Notes: generated from the sequence alone by a model not told the origin. A stretch of 64,000 nucleotides of DNA from JAABQG01 sp963726365 (GCA_963726365.1 CAVSCI010000008.1:124001-188000); one strand, 5' to 3'. Shown: positions 54,248-63,660, counted from the stretch's first letter. Translations and numbers: made by a program.

Positions 54248-55159
54248 ATGGACCTCAAGCAGCTTGAATACTTCGTCCGCGTGGCCGAACTCGGCAGCTT
54301 TACGCGCGCCTCGATCGCGCTCGACATCGCCCAGCCGGCGCTGAGCCGCCAGGTTCGCCTGCTCGAGGTGGAACTGCGCCAGAACCTGCTGCTGCGCAAC
54401 GGGCGCGGCGCCACGCCCACCGAGGCCGGCAAGCTGCTGCTGGAACATGCGCGCGGCATCCTGCACCAGGTCGAGCGGGCCCGTGAGGAACTGGGCCGGG
54501 TGCGCGGCGCGCTGGCCGGGCGCGTGGCCATCGGGTTGCCGCCCAGCCTGGCGCGCGTGCTGACGGTGCCGCTGACGCGGGCTTTCCGCCAGCAGATGCC
54601 CGATGCGCAGCTGTCGATCAGCGAAGGCCTGTCGGCCGCGATGCAGGAATGGCTGGTCAACGGCCGGCTCGACATCGCCGTGCTCTACAACGCGCAGCCC
54701 GCCACCGGCCTGGACCTCACGCCGCTGCTCGACGAAGACCTGCTGCTGGTGCAAAAGCGCCCGGGCGGCCTGGCGGAAGACCCGCCGCCCGCGCCGATCG
54801 CTTTGAGAGACGTGGCGAAACTGCCGCTGGTCATCCCGAGCCGGCCGAACGCCATTCGCATGCATGTGGAGTCGGAGATGGCGGGCATCGGCTGCCGCCC
54901 GGTGATTGCGCTGGAGATCGACGGCGTCTCCGCCATCCTGGACCTGGTGGCCGACGGCGCCGGCAACGCCATCCTCTCGCGCAACGCGGTGGCCAGCTCG
55001 GTCAAGCCCTCGGCCTTCACGGTGCGCGCCATCACCGACCCGCCACTGCGCACCCGCCTTTCGCTGGCGACCAGTTCGCTGCGTCCGGCCACGCTGACGC
55101 AGCAGGCCACGCTGGAACTGATGCGCGCCACCACGCAGGCGCGGCTGGCCAGCCCCTAG
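54248..55159 (+). CDS. LysR-family regulator of the lig operon (LigR-like)
   Basis: A 303-residue LysR regulator with HTH (LEYFVRVAELGSFTRASIAL, about 5-45) and an effector-binding domain with a GLPPSLARVLTVPL start. It resembles the LigR/NacCbl-type regulators that activate protocatechuate 4,5-cleavage genes in response to protocatechuate. Divergent gene order and the palindrome support control of ligJ and the rest of the operon. The effector and the assignment to LigR are inferred. Confidence 0.85.
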   Translation: MDLKQLEYFVRVAELGSFTRASIALDIAQPALSRQVRLLEVELRQNLLLRNGRGATPTEAGKLLLEHARGILHQVERAREELGRVRGALAGRVAIGLPPSLARVLTVPLTRAFRQQMPDAQLSISEGLSAAMQEWLVNGRLDIAVLYNAQPATGLDLTPLLDEDLLLVQKRPGGLAEDPPPAPIALRDVAKLPLVIPSRPNAIRMHVESEMAGIGCRPVIALEIDGVSAILDLVADGAGNAILSRNAVASSVKPSAFTVRAITDPPLRTRLSLATSSLRPATLTQQATLELMRATTQARLASP

Positions 55160-55170
55160 AACTATTATTT

Positions 55171-55209
55171 TCATAGCTGACAAAGACCATCCGACGATGG
55201 GTCAGAGCC
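55171..55209 (+). repeat. Dispersed ~39-bp repeat, copy H
   Basis: TCATAGCTGACAAAGACCAT followed by CCGACGATGGGTCAGAGC. This is a well-conserved copy lying directly after the LysR gene in the 218-bp gap. The rest of the gap holds a CCCGGATTTTTCGGG hairpin that may terminate the LysR transcript. Confidence 0.75.
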
Positions 55210-55377
55210 TTTTTTCCCGGATTTTTCGGGGGAAACACCGCTGCGCAGGCTCTGCGTCCCCTGATCGGGCAAACCCTCGACCTGCGTCCTTCGGCTTGCG
55301 CTTTCATCGCCCGTGTTGGATCATGCGCGGCCGGACCACCCCGCCGGTCACCCGTCGAATCCCAAGGAGACCCCTCT

Positions 55378-56205
55378 ATGCGCACCCTTCTTTCCCGCCT
55401 GATGGCCGGCTTCACCCTTCTGCTTTGCGCCACCGCCGCCTTGGCCCAGAGCGGCAAGACGGAACTGCTCTGGCTCGGCCAGGCCGCGTTCCGGCTCACC
55501 ACCCCCAGCGGCAAGGTGATCATGATCGATCCATGGATCAGGACGAACCCGACCACGCCCGCCGAGTACAAGGACCTAGAAAAACTCGGCAAGGTCGACC
55601 TGATCCTGGTCACGCACGGCCACTTCGACCACATCGCCGACGCCCCAGCCCTGGCGATGCTGCACAAGGCGCGGGTGTTTTCGCCCGGCGACTTGAACGC
55701 AACCCTGACCGTGCTGAAAGTCCTGCCGCCGGAGCTGGCGCCGCGCATGAACAAGAGCGGATCGGTCACACCGTTTGCCGACGCGCCGAAGATCAAGATC
55801 ACGGCCGTGAGGGCAGAACATTCCTCGGCTTACGTCTGGCGCAACCCAGCCAGCAATGCCGACGAAGTGCATGTGGGCGGCGAACCTGTCGGCTTCATCA
55901 TCGAGCTCGAAGACGGCCTGAAGATCTACCACATGGGTGACACCGGCCTCTTCGGCGACATGAAGTTCATCGGCGACTACTACAAGCCCGACGTCGTGCT
56001 GATGCCCATCGGCGGCAACTTCACGATGGACCCGGTGGACGCAGCCTATGCGACCCGGGAATGGCTCAAGCCGCGCACGGTGATCCCCATGCATTACGGC
56101 GCGAACCCGCTGGCCAAGGGCACGGCACCACAGTTCCAGCAGGCGCTGGGCAATGCGCCGGTCAAGCTCATCACGCTCAAGCCCGGTGAAAAGGCCGAGT
56201 TCTGA
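55378..56205 (+). CDS. Periplasmic metallo-beta-lactamase-fold hydrolase (UPF0173-like)
   Basis: A 275-residue protein with a signal peptide (LLCATAALAQSGKTE) and an MBL fold like UPF0173 hydrolases. The metal motif is THGHFDHIADA and the late MHYGANP, with Asp in HMGDTGLFG. UPF0173 proteins are usually cytoplasmic, so the signal peptide is unusual. Substrate unknown. The gene has an AAGGAGA ribosome-binding site and is followed 20 bases later by a Bug gene, so they are probably co-transcribed. Confidence 0.83.
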   Translation: MRTLLSRLMAGFTLLLCATAALAQSGKTELLWLGQAAFRLTTPSGKVIMIDPWIRTNPTTPAEYKDLEKLGKVDLILVTHGHFDHIADAPALAMLHKARVFSPGDLNATLTVLKVLPPELAPRMNKSGSVTPFADAPKIKITAVRAEHSSAYVWRNPASNADEVHVGGEPVGFIIELEDGLKIYHMGDTGLFGDMKFIGDYYKPDVVLMPIGGNFTMDPVDAAYATREWLKPRTVIPMHYGANPLAKGTAPQFQQALGNAPVKLITLKPGEKAEF

Positions 56206-56225
56206 AGCGCGCCTGCCGACCCCGC

Positions 56226-57203
56226 ATGAAAGGCCTGTCTGTCATCGCCCTGCTCTGCCTGGGCGCAGCGGCGCATAGCCCCGCCGCCGCACAGCCCACG
56301 GCCTATCCCACCAAGCCCATCCGCCTGGTCGTGCCCTTCACGCCCGGCGGCAGCACCGACATCCTGGCGCGCGCCATCGGCCAGGAGCTGACGAAGGCCT
56401 GGGGCCAGAGCGTGATCGTGGACAACGTGCCCGGCGCGGGCGGTGCCATCGGAGCCGACAAGGTGGCCAAGGCCACGCCTGACGGCTACACGCTGCTCAT
56501 GGGCCACATCGGCACGCTGGCCGTGAACCCCAGTCTGTACCCGAAGCTGCCCTACAACCCGGTGAAGGACTTCGCGCCCGTGGCGGGGGTGGCGCGCGTG
56601 CCGAACGTGCTGGTGGTGCACCCATCGGTGCCTGCGAAAAACGTTCAGGAACTGGTGGCGCTGGCCAAGGCGAAACCCGGACAGCTGAACTACGGCTCGG
56701 GCGGCAACGGCAGCGCGGCCAACCTGGCCACCGAGTACTTCAAGCTGCAGACGGGCGTGGCGATGGTGCACATCCCGTACAAGGGTACCGCGCCGGCCGT
56801 GACCGACCTGATCGGCGGGCAGATCCAGGTGCTGTTCACCGGGGCACCGGCCGTCATCGGCCACGTCAAGAGCGGCCAGCTGCGCGCGCTGGCCGTTTCA
56901 AGCCCGAAGCGGCTCGACGCCCTGCCCGACCTGCCCACCGTGGCCGAGGCCACCGGCCTGAAGGACTTCGAGGCTGACCAGTGGTATGGCGTGGTGGCCC
57001 CGGCCGGCACGCCGCGCGAGATCATCGGCAAGCTCAACGCCCAGATCAATCTCGCCCTGAACTCGCCGGAACTCAAGGCCCGCCTGGCCAGCGAAGGCGC
57101 GGTGGCCACGCCCGGCACACCCGAGGTCTTCGGCTCGCTCATCGTGCGCGAGATCGCGCGCTGGAAGCCGGTGATCACGTCGGGGCGGGTCAAGGCGGAT
57201 TGA
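56226..57203 (+). CDS. Bug-family substrate-binding protein
   Basis: A 325-residue Bug protein. Signal peptide (LSVIALLCLGAAAHSPAAAQP), KPIRLVVPFTPGGSTD, NVPGAGGAIGADKVAKATPD and HIPYKGTAPAVTDLIGG. It follows the secreted metallo-hydrolase gene, so it may bind that enzyme's product. No membrane partners are adjacent. Confidence 0.9.
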   Translation: MKGLSVIALLCLGAAAHSPAAAQPTAYPTKPIRLVVPFTPGGSTDILARAIGQELTKAWGQSVIVDNVPGAGGAIGADKVAKATPDGYTLLMGHIGTLAVNPSLYPKLPYNPVKDFAPVAGVARVPNVLVVHPSVPAKNVQELVALAKAKPGQLNYGSGGNGSAANLATEYFKLQTGVAMVHIPYKGTAPAVTDLIGGQIQVLFTGAPAVIGHVKSGQLRALAVSSPKRLDALPDLPTVAEATGLKDFEADQWYGVVAPAGTPREIIGKLNAQINLALNSPELKARLASEGAVATPGTPEVFGSLIVREIARWKPVITSGRVKAD

Positions 57204-57234
57204 ACACGGATCCACTCCCGACTTCCTGAATCTC

Positions 57235-57276
57235 TTGACCCGTATCCCAGCGTGAATGGGTCATTGCCTGCTATCA
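57235..57276 (-). repeat. Dispersed ~39-bp repeat, copy G
   Basis: In reverse orientation it reads TGATAGCAGGCAATGACCC, then ATTCACGCTGGGATACGG. It lies between the Bug gene and the TPR-protein gene in a 142-bp gap. Confidence 0.7.
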
Positions 57277-57345
57277 AATCGGGAATTCGCGAGCCGGCTC
57301 CAGGCGCCCGGGTTAACATGTGGCCCACCGCACGGAGCCCTGTCA

Positions 57346-58683
57346 ATGCACGCCTCACATCACGACTCGCTGGGCAATCCCGTCACCCTGGCCGACCCCG
57401 CCAGCCTGGGCCCGCTCAACGATTTCGTCGAAGGCTTCATTGCCTGTGAGGCGCGGGTGGTGAACGTGCTGAGCGTCGCTGAAGCCGACCCCAGCCCGCT
57501 GGTGCAGGCCTGCTGCGCGGCGCTGCACATGTTTGCAGAATCGGGTGATGCGCCGCGCAACGCCGCGCCCTTCATCGAAGCCGCGCGCCGATCGACGATG
57601 CAGATCAGCGAACGCGAGCAACGCTTCGTCGAGGCCGTGGCGGCCTGGGTTGCCGGCGACATGCCGCGCGCCATTGCACTGCACGAGGAACAGGCGCGCG
57701 AACATCCGCGCGATCTGGCCTCGATCAAGCTAGGGCAATACCATCTGTTCAACCTCGGCAACTCGCCCGGCATGTTGCGCATCGCCCTGGCCGCCCTGCA
57801 CGCGGCCGCCGAGGTTCCCTACCTGCACGGCATGGCGGCGTTCGGCTGGGAGCAATGCCATCTGCTGGAGCAAGCCGAAGCCGCCGCGCGCCAGGCCATC
57901 GGGATGCGGCAGAAGGAGCCCTGGGCGCAGCACGCCCTGGCGCACGTGATGCTGACGCAGGGACGCATCACCGAAGGGCTGGACTTCATGCGTGTGGTGA
58001 GCGGGCAGTGGACCGGGCTGAATTCGTTCATGGTGACGCACAACTGGTGGCACCTGGCGCTGTTCGCGCTGGAGCTTGACGATGCGGCCGCCGTGCTGGA
58101 CCTGTACGACCGCCAGGTCTGGGGCGTGGTCAAGGAATACTCGCAGGACCAGATCGGCGCCGTCTCGCTGCTGGCGCGCCTGGAGATCGCCGGCGTGGAC
58201 GTGGGCGAGCGCTGGCAGGACGTCGCCAATCATCTTGCGCCGCGAATGGACGATCATGTGCAGCCCTTCCTGGACCTTCAGTACCTCTATGGCCTGGCGC
58301 GTGCCGGGCGTGCCGAGGCGGGCGTGCTGCTGTCCCACATCGAAGCCTTTGCCGAAGGCGCCCCGGCCTGGTCACGCACCGCCTGGCAGCAGGTGGCCGT
58401 GCCGGCGGCGCGCGGCCTGCTGGCGCATGCGAACGGGGACTGGCATGGCGCCGTCGAGGGCCTGGGCCAGGCGCTGCCGCAGCTGCAGAGCATTGGCGGC
58501 AGCCACGCGCAGCGCGACCTGTTCGAGCAACTGCACCTCGATGCCCTGGTGCGCGCCGGCCAGTGGAGCAGCACGCAGCACCTGATGCAGCAACGCGCCA
58601 ACGCCTGCCCGCAGTCGCTGCGCCTGAAGCGCCAGCTCAGGCCGGTGTACGCGGCGCTGGGCCTGCCGGAGGTTTCGCAATGA
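57346..58683 (+). CDS. Tetratricopeptide-repeat protein (TTC38-like)
   Basis: A 445-residue, mostly helical protein resembling the bacterial TTC38/TPR-38 family. It has the block WAQHALAHVMLTQGRITEGL and the conserved NWWHLALFALELDD region. No signal peptide. Role unknown; relatives are cytoplasmic and sometimes occur beside hydrolases. The stop overlaps the next start (ATGA), so it is translationally coupled to an alpha/beta hydrolase. Confidence 0.82.
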   Translation: MHASHHDSLGNPVTLADPASLGPLNDFVEGFIACEARVVNVLSVAEADPSPLVQACCAALHMFAESGDAPRNAAPFIEAARRSTMQISEREQRFVEAVAAWVAGDMPRAIALHEEQAREHPRDLASIKLGQYHLFNLGNSPGMLRIALAALHAAAEVPYLHGMAAFGWEQCHLLEQAEAAARQAIGMRQKEPWAQHALAHVMLTQGRITEGLDFMRVVSGQWTGLNSFMVTHNWWHLALFALELDDAAAVLDLYDRQVWGVVKEYSQDQIGAVSLLARLEIAGVDVGERWQDVANHLAPRMDDHVQPFLDLQYLYGLARAGRAEAGVLLSHIEAFAEGAPAWSRTAWQQVAVPAARGLLAHANGDWHGAVEGLGQALPQLQSIGGSHAQRDLFEQLHLDALVRAGQWSSTQHLMQQRANACPQSLRLKRQLRPVYAALGLPEVSQ

Positions 58684-59468
58684 GCGCCGCAGGGCCGCCC
58701 CAAGGCGCGAAGGCCCCCTCGGGGGGCAGCGACCCACGCGCAGCGGGGGAGCGTGGGGGCCACAGACCCACCGTGGTCCTGATCCCCGGCCTGGCCGCCG
58801 ACCAGCGCATGTGGCAGGCTCAGCACGACGAACTCGGCGCGCAATGGCCGACCGCCGTGGCGACCGCGCACCATGCGTGCAACAGCATCACCGCGATGGC
58901 GCAGGCCGTGCTGGCGCAATTCGAGGGCGAACTGCTTCTGTGCGGCGCCTCGATGGGCGGCATGGTCGCGCTCGAAGCCACCCGGCTGGCGCCCTTACGG
59001 GTTCGCGGCCTGGCGCTACTGGGCACCGTGGCGCACCCGGAAACCCCTGACATGCACCAGCTGCGCAGCGACGCCATCGCGCTGTTCGAGCAGGGGCGCG
59101 CCGAGGAAATCATTCGCGCGAACGTGGCGCTGGCCTTTCACCCGGACCACGCCGGCGACCCGGAGTTGACGGCCTTGTATCTGGACATGGTGTTGGACGC
59201 GGGTACCGACACGCTGATCCGGCACAACCGCGCCGTGATGGCGCGACCCGATGCGCGGGCGCACCTGGCACGCATTGAATGCCCGACGCTGGTGCTGTGC
59301 GGTGAGGCCGACCAGCTGACGCCGGTCGAGCATTCGCGCGAGATCGCCGCGAAGGTTCCGCGCGCGCGGCTGGAGCTGATCGAGCACAGCGGGCACATGC
59401 TGACCATGGAACAGCCCGGCGCGGTGAACCGCTTGTTGCAGGGCTGGATCAACGGGTTCTGGCCGTAA
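58680..59468 (+). CDS. Alpha/beta hydrolase with a repeat-derived N-terminus
   Basis: A 262-residue alpha/beta hydrolase. The oxyanion segment is LIPGLAADQRMW, the nucleophile elbow GASMGGMV, and the acid/His pair are in CGEADQLTPVEH and EHSGHMLTMEQP. The first roughly 26 residues (MSAAGPPQGAKAPSGGSDPR and onwards) come from a GC-rich palindromic repeat (58686-58762), so the real domain starts near HRPTVVLIPG. The substrate is unknown. It overlaps the TPR gene by four bases (ATGA). Confidence 0.85.
   Translation: MSAAGPPQGAKAPSGGSDPRAAGERGGHRPTVVLIPGLAADQRMWQAQHDELGAQWPTAVATAHHACNSITAMAQAVLAQFEGELLLCGASMGGMVALEATRLAPLRVRGLALLGTVAHPETPDMHQLRSDAIALFEQGRAEEIIRANVALAFHPDHAGDPELTALYLDMVLDAGTDTLIRHNRAVMARPDARAHLARIECPTLVLCGEADQLTPVEHSREIAAKVPRARLELIEHSGHMLTMEQPGAVNRLLQGWINGFWP
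58686..58762 (+). repeat. GC-rich palindromic repeat forming the hydrolase N-terminus
   Basis: Two hairpins: GCCCCCTC/GGGGGGC around 58713-58728, and CCCACGC/GCGTGGG around 58732-58757. Repeats with CCCCCTCGGGGGG are common in Comamonadaceae, usually between genes; here the element contributes codons. Confidence 0.7.
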
Positions 59469-59564
59469 ATCTGAAGCCTGGGTTGCCGGACTCGACGGAT
59501 GGACTCTCCCGCACGGGCCGCGGGGGACCGCAAAGGCCACCATGCCATTTTTTCAAGCCTTTTT

Positions 59565-59603
59565 GGCAGCAACCCATCGTGAAATGGTCATTGAATGCTA
59601 TCG
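59565..59603 (-). repeat. Dispersed ~39-bp repeat, copy I
   Basis: In reverse orientation it reads CGATAGCATTCAATGACC, then ATTTCACGATGGGTTGC. It lies in the 161-bp gap between the convergent hydrolase and AEC-carrier genes. Confidence 0.7.
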
Positions 59604-59629
59604 GAACGGGAGTCTTCCACCCTCACTTC

Positions 59630-60595
59630 TCAGCGACCCCAACCCGGCACTTGCCTGAAAATCCAGAGCAGCACGCTGATGGTGAAGAAGGAGGCCACCG
59701 TCGTGCCCAGCAAAGCGGCGGCGGCCAGCCCGTCGTGCCCATGTTTTTGCGCCAGGATGGGGTAGATCCCCAGCATCGGCGAGGCGGCTGTCAGCACCAC
59801 GCCCAGGCGCAGCTTCGGGTCCATCGGCACCATGCCCATGGCCTCGCACAGCAGCAGCGCGCCCAATATGGCCGCCGGGTGCACCAGCAACTTGCCGATA
59901 GCAATCTGTGCGACCGGGCGGCGCAGCCCGGCAATGTGCAGGCCGGCCAGCGAGCCGCCGATCACGAACAACGACAGCGCCGCGCTGGCCTGCGCGAACA
60001 ACGTCACGGTGCGCGCCACCGGCGACGGCATCTGCCATTCCAGCGCCGACACGGCAAAACCCGCCACCAGGCCGATCACCATGGGGTTGCGTGCCAGGTT
60101 CACCAGCGACTGGCGCAGCACCGCGTGCCAGCGTCCACCGGCGCCGGTGCTGCTCTCGGCCAGTGCCAGCAGCAACGGAATCAGTAGCAGGTTTTCCACG
60201 ATCATGTTCAGGCCGAGCATCACACCGGCCACCGGCCCGATCACCAGCAGCGCGATCGGATAGCCCACGAAGCCGCTGTTCGGGCAGGACATGCCCATGG
60301 CCCAGAACACGCTGGTGTTGGCATCCTGGCGCGCGGCTCGGCGCGCCCACAGCAGGCCCAGGCCCATCGCCGCCAGCGAGCCCAGCGCATAGACCAGCAT
60401 GTAGCGACCATTGAGGATGTCGCTCAGCCTGCGCTGCGCCAGCGCGTTGAACAGCAGCGCCGGCAGCGCCAGGTTGATGACGAACTGGCCCAGCACGCGC
60501 ATGTCGGCCCGCGCGAACAGGCCGCGCCGGGTCAGAAAGTAGCCCAGCGCGATGGTGATGTAGATGGGGCCAGTGATGGCCAGGATGTCGAGCAT
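59630..60595 (-). CDS. AEC-family (auxin efflux carrier-like) transporter
   Basis: A 321-residue membrane protein of the AEC family with eight to ten hydrophobic segments. The segments MGMSCPNSGFVGYPIALL and the late ASPMLGIYPILA are typical, and some members transport malonate, malate or other carboxylates. It is downstream of the DUF1932 gene on the same strand with a 24-base gap, so it may export or import a product of that module. Confidence 0.85.
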   Translation of the reverse strand: MLDILAITGPIYITIALGYFLTRRGLFARADMRVLGQFVINLALPALLFNALAQRRLSDILNGRYMLVYALGSLAAMGLGLLWARRAARQDANTSVFWAMGMSCPNSGFVGYPIALLVIGPVAGVMLGLNMIVENLLLIPLLLALAESSTGAGGRWHAVLRQSLVNLARNPMVIGLVAGFAVSALEWQMPSPVARTVTLFAQASAALSLFVIGGSLAGLHIAGLRRPVAQIAIGKLLVHPAAILGALLLCEAMGMVPMDPKLRLGVVLTAASPMLGIYPILAQKHGHDGLAAAALLGTTVASFFTISVLLWIFRQVPGWGR

Positions 60596-60619
60596 GTCGT
60601 CGTCGGTTGGGGCGGGACC

Positions 60620-61531
60620 TCAAGGCTTGCGCGCGGCCAGCAGCGCATCGGCGTAGTCCTGCCAGGCGGCAGGACCTTTCGCGCCATGGGCCACGCCCGC
60701 GAACACGCCGGCCCTGGCCTGGTCGGCCACCCACTGCTGCTTGTTGGCAATCGCAGAGGCCATGAAAGGCTCGAAACCAGCCTCGCGCACGGTGTTGGCA
60801 GATTCCCGCATTTCTTCCGCGCGGCGCTGGCCGTGCTGAACCACCCGACTGAAGAAGTAGGCACCCTGCGCGCTCCAGTCGATGCTGGGGAAGGTCTCCT
60901 GCAGTGTGGGCAGCACATGCGCCTCCACGCCATACGCACGCGCGGTGCTGTAGCTCTCGATGACCAGCGCCTCCAGGCCCTTGATCATCACGCTGCGGCA
61001 CATCTTGATGGCGCTGGCCACGCCGAGCCGGTCGCTGACGACCTTCGCGTCCATGCCCCAGGCGGTCAACACCGGTGCGAGTTCCGCCGCGCGAGCGCCG
61101 CCGAGCAGCATGGGCACCTTGATGCCGTAAGGCGGCACCGAGGTCATGACACCGGCCTCGACATAATGCCCGCCGGCCGCGTCGATCAGCGCCGCGCATT
61201 GCTGCTTGGTGCCGGGCGAGGCGGAATTGAGGTCCAGGAAAACCGTACCGGGGCGGATGAACAGCGCTGCCTCTTGCGCCACGGCCAGCGTGTTCGACGC
61301 GGTGACGGCCGAGAGGATCAACTCGCTGGCAGCGCACAGCGCCTGCATGGATTCCTGTGCTGCGATGCCCGCCTGCGCGGCGTGCGCCAGCTCCGTCGCC
61401 TGCGCGGCGGGCTGGGCAAACTTGATATCCCAGGCGCTGACGCCCGTGACGCCGCCCTGACCCGCCACCCCCGTGCTGAAGATCTTGCCGACTTCGCCGT
61501 AGCCGACCAGGCCGATGCGTTCAAATTTCAT
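60620..61531 (-). CDS. NAD(P)-dependent oxidoreductase with C-terminal DUF1932 domain
   Basis: A 303-residue beta-hydroxyacid dehydrogenase-like protein. The Rossmann motif is IGLVGYGEVGKIF (about residues 6-18), followed by LDLNSASPGTK and the substrate loop GGHYVEAGVMTSVPP. The C-terminal part contains the DUF1932 region (SAIKMCRSVMIKGLEALVIE). Such enzymes are recurrent in aromatic-acid catabolic clusters of Burkholderiales, but their substrate is unknown. It lies between a Bug gene and an AEC carrier in the van module. Confidence 0.85.
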   Translation of the reverse strand: MKFERIGLVGYGEVGKIFSTGVAGQGGVTGVSAWDIKFAQPAAQATELAHAAQAGIAAQESMQALCAASELILSAVTASNTLAVAQEAALFIRPGTVFLDLNSASPGTKQQCAALIDAAGGHYVEAGVMTSVPPYGIKVPMLLGGARAAELAPVLTAWGMDAKVVSDRLGVASAIKMCRSVMIKGLEALVIESYSTARAYGVEAHVLPTLQETFPSIDWSAQGAYFFSRVVQHGQRRAEEMRESANTVREAGFEPFMASAIANKQQWVADQARAGVFAGVAHGAKGPAAWQDYADALLAARKP

Positions 61532-61557
61532 GGGTGCTTCCCGTCAAAAAATATGGA

Positions 61558-62538
61558 CTACTGGCGCGGAATTTTCGCGCGCACGATGACCTCGCCCCAA
61601 CGCTTGATATCGCTGTTCAGCAAGGCTGCGGCCTGCTCCGGCGTGCCGGGGTGCGGGTCGAGGTTCAGGTCTTCGAGGCGTTTCCTGACCGCCGGGTCGT
61701 TCAGCGCGGCGACGATGTCCTTGTTCAGCCGCGCGACCACGTCTTTCGGCGTGCCCGCCGGCACGGCCAGGCCGTTCCACGAGGCCGCCGCGAACCCGGT
61801 CACGCCGGCCTCCTTCGCGGTCGGCACCTCGGGCAGCACGCGCGAACGCCTCTCGCCGGTGATCGCCAGTGGAACCAGCGCCCTGGACCTGATCTGCGCC
61901 AGCAGTGGGCTCAGGATGTCCAGACCCGCGTCGATCTGGCCGCCGCGCAGGGCATTGATCACGGCCGGTGTGCCATTGAAGGGCACGATCTGGATGTCGA
62001 GGCCGGCCGCCGACTTGAACAGCTCCGCCGCGAGATGCTGCGTGGTGCCGATGTTGGGTGTGCCGATGTTGAGCTTGCCGGGGTTGGCCTTTGCAAACGC
62101 CACCAGCTCGGTCAGCGTCTGGAAGCGCCCGCCCTCGGGGCCGACGATGACGAGGTCGAAGGTCGCCAGCGGTGCCACAGGGATGAAGTCGCGCGCGGTG
62201 TCAAACGGCAAAGCCTTGAACAGCGAGGCGCTGACGGCCGTACCGCTGGAGATCAGCAGCAGCGTGTGGCCGTCCGGCGCCGCCTTGGCCACCATCTCCC
62301 CGGCCACCACGCCGCCGGCGCCGGGTTTGTTGTCGATGACCACGGGCTGGCCGAGCGTCTCGCTGAGCTTCTGGCCGACGGTGCGTGCCGTCAGATCGGC
62401 AGCGCCACCCGCGGCGTTGGGCACGACGAGGCGGACGGGCTTCGATGGAAAGGCAGCCTGCGCCGGTGCCGCCAGTGGCAGACCGAACGCCATGCCCAGG
62501 ACGAGGCTGTGCAGGAGGACGTGACGACGGAACAACAT
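61558..62538 (-). CDS. Bug-family substrate-binding protein in the van module
   Basis: A 326-residue Bug protein with a signal peptide (LVLGMAFGLPLAAPAQAAFPSKP). It has KPVRLVVPNAAGGAAD, NKPGAGGVVAGEMVAKAAPD and IVPFNGTPAVINALRGG. Start MLFRRHV has a GAAGGTG ribosome-binding site. Position after vanB suggests a vanillate-like or other lignin-derived ligand. Confidence 0.9.
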   Translation of the reverse strand: MLFRRHVLLHSLVLGMAFGLPLAAPAQAAFPSKPVRLVVPNAAGGAADLTARTVGQKLSETLGQPVVIDNKPGAGGVVAGEMVAKAAPDGHTLLLISSGTAVSASLFKALPFDTARDFIPVAPLATFDLVIVGPEGGRFQTLTELVAFAKANPGKLNIGTPNIGTTQHLAAELFKSAAGLDIQIVPFNGTPAVINALRGGQIDAGLDILSPLLAQIRSRALVPLAITGERRSRVLPEVPTAKEAGVTGFAAASWNGLAVPAGTPKDVVARLNKDIVAALNDPAVRKRLEDLNLDPHPGTPEQAAALLNSDIKRWGEVIVRAKIPRQ

Positions 62539-62682
62539 GGCAGGCACCTTCACAAGACGGGCTGAACAAGGGGCTGCGGCCAGGCCGCCGCGACTACCGG
62601 TGATTGTGCGCAAAAACCGGTCACCCGGCAGGCCCGGCGAAGCCTAGCTGCTAGATGAAAAACGGATACCGGCGCCCTGACG

Positions 62683-63651
62683 TCAAAGATCGATCACCAG
62701 CCGCGGTGTTCTGGCGCGTGAGCAGCAGGGCGTGAACTGGTCGTTGGCGGCCTGCTCTTCAGGTGTGAGGTACATGTCCTTGTGATCCGGCACACCGTCG
62801 ATCACACGGGTCAGGCAGGTGCCGCAGACGCCCTGCTCGCACGAAACCGGCACATCGACGCCCGCGTCCAGCAAGGCCTGCACCACAGTCCTGTTTCCGG
62901 GCACTACGACGATCTTGCCGGAGCTTGCCAGCTGGACCTCGAAGCTCGCGTCGGCATCCGATGGGTTCACCGCCCCCGCGAAGAACTCGCAGTGCAACTG
63001 CGGCTCCGGCCAGCCTTTCGCCCGCGCCGTTGTCAGCACCGCGTCCATGAAGCCTTTAGGCCCGCACACGTACAGATGCACGCCGCTGGCGGGCTCGGCG
63101 AGCAAGGCCGCGATGTCGAGCTTCTGTGCCGCGTCACCATCGTCGAAGTGGAAGTGCACCCGGGGCGCGAATCCTGACGCGGCAATGCGCTGACGGAACG
63201 CCGTGCGCTCCGGTGAACGGGTGCAGTAATGCATCTCGAAGTCGGCACCGGCATTGGCCAGCCGCTCGGCCATGCACAGGATCGGCGTCACGCCTATGCC
63301 GCCGGCCAGCAGAAGGTGACGGCGCGCGTCATGCGCGATCGGGAAGTGGTTTTTGGGGGCGCTGATCTGCAGCACGAGGCCCTCCACGACTTCATCGTGC
63401 ATGGCCCGGGAGCCACCGCGCGAAGCCGGGTCACGCAGCACCCCGATCAGGTAACGGTGACTCTCAAGGGAGTCGTTGCACAAGGAATAGGGGCGCGTGA
63501 GCCCGCCGGGCAGTTGCACGTCCACATGCGAGCCGGCCGAGAAGGCGGGCAAAGGGCTTCCGTCCACGGCGACGAGCTCGAAGGTGCAGATGTCCACCGC
63601 CTCGACGTGCTTGCGGGCCACGCGGACCGACAGCGTAGGGATGTTGCTCAT
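62683..63651 (-). CDS. vanB: Vanillate O-demethylase oxidoreductase subunit VanB
   Basis: A 322-residue class IA reductase: FMN-binding (RPYSLCNDS), NAD-binding (LLLAGGIGVTPILCMAE and VYVCGPKGFMD-like LYVCGPKGFMD) and a C-terminal plant-type [2Fe-2S] domain with CEQGVCGTCLTRV and a distal Cys (CCSRA). It passes electrons from NADH to the oxygenase VanA. The VanA gene lies directly upstream with a nine-base gap. Vanillate specificity rests on the VanA-like partner and the protocatechuate genes further down. Confidence 0.9.
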   Translation of the reverse strand: MSNIPTLSVRVARKHVEAVDICTFELVAVDGSPLPAFSAGSHVDVQLPGGLTRPYSLCNDSLESHRYLIGVLRDPASRGGSRAMHDEVVEGLVLQISAPKNHFPIAHDARRHLLLAGGIGVTPILCMAERLANAGADFEMHYCTRSPERTAFRQRIAASGFAPRVHFHFDDGDAAQKLDIAALLAEPASGVHLYVCGPKGFMDAVLTTARAKGWPEPQLHCEFFAGAVNPSDADASFEVQLASSGKIVVVPGNRTVVQALLDAGVDVPVSCEQGVCGTCLTRVIDGVPDHKDMYLTPEEQAANDQFTPCCSRARTPRLVIDL

Positions 63652-63660
63652 GGCCTGCCC

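Noticed and set aside
61548..61562. AATATGGACTACT shared with copy F of the dispersed repeat (35925 region)
   Set aside because: The 13-base match is at the stop end of a Bug gene and lacks the rest of the repeat; probably chance.
62640..62682. TAGCTGCTAGATGAAAAACG block resembling the start of the dispersed repeat
   Set aside because: Only the TAGCTG part and a GGCGCC match; too weak to count as a copy.
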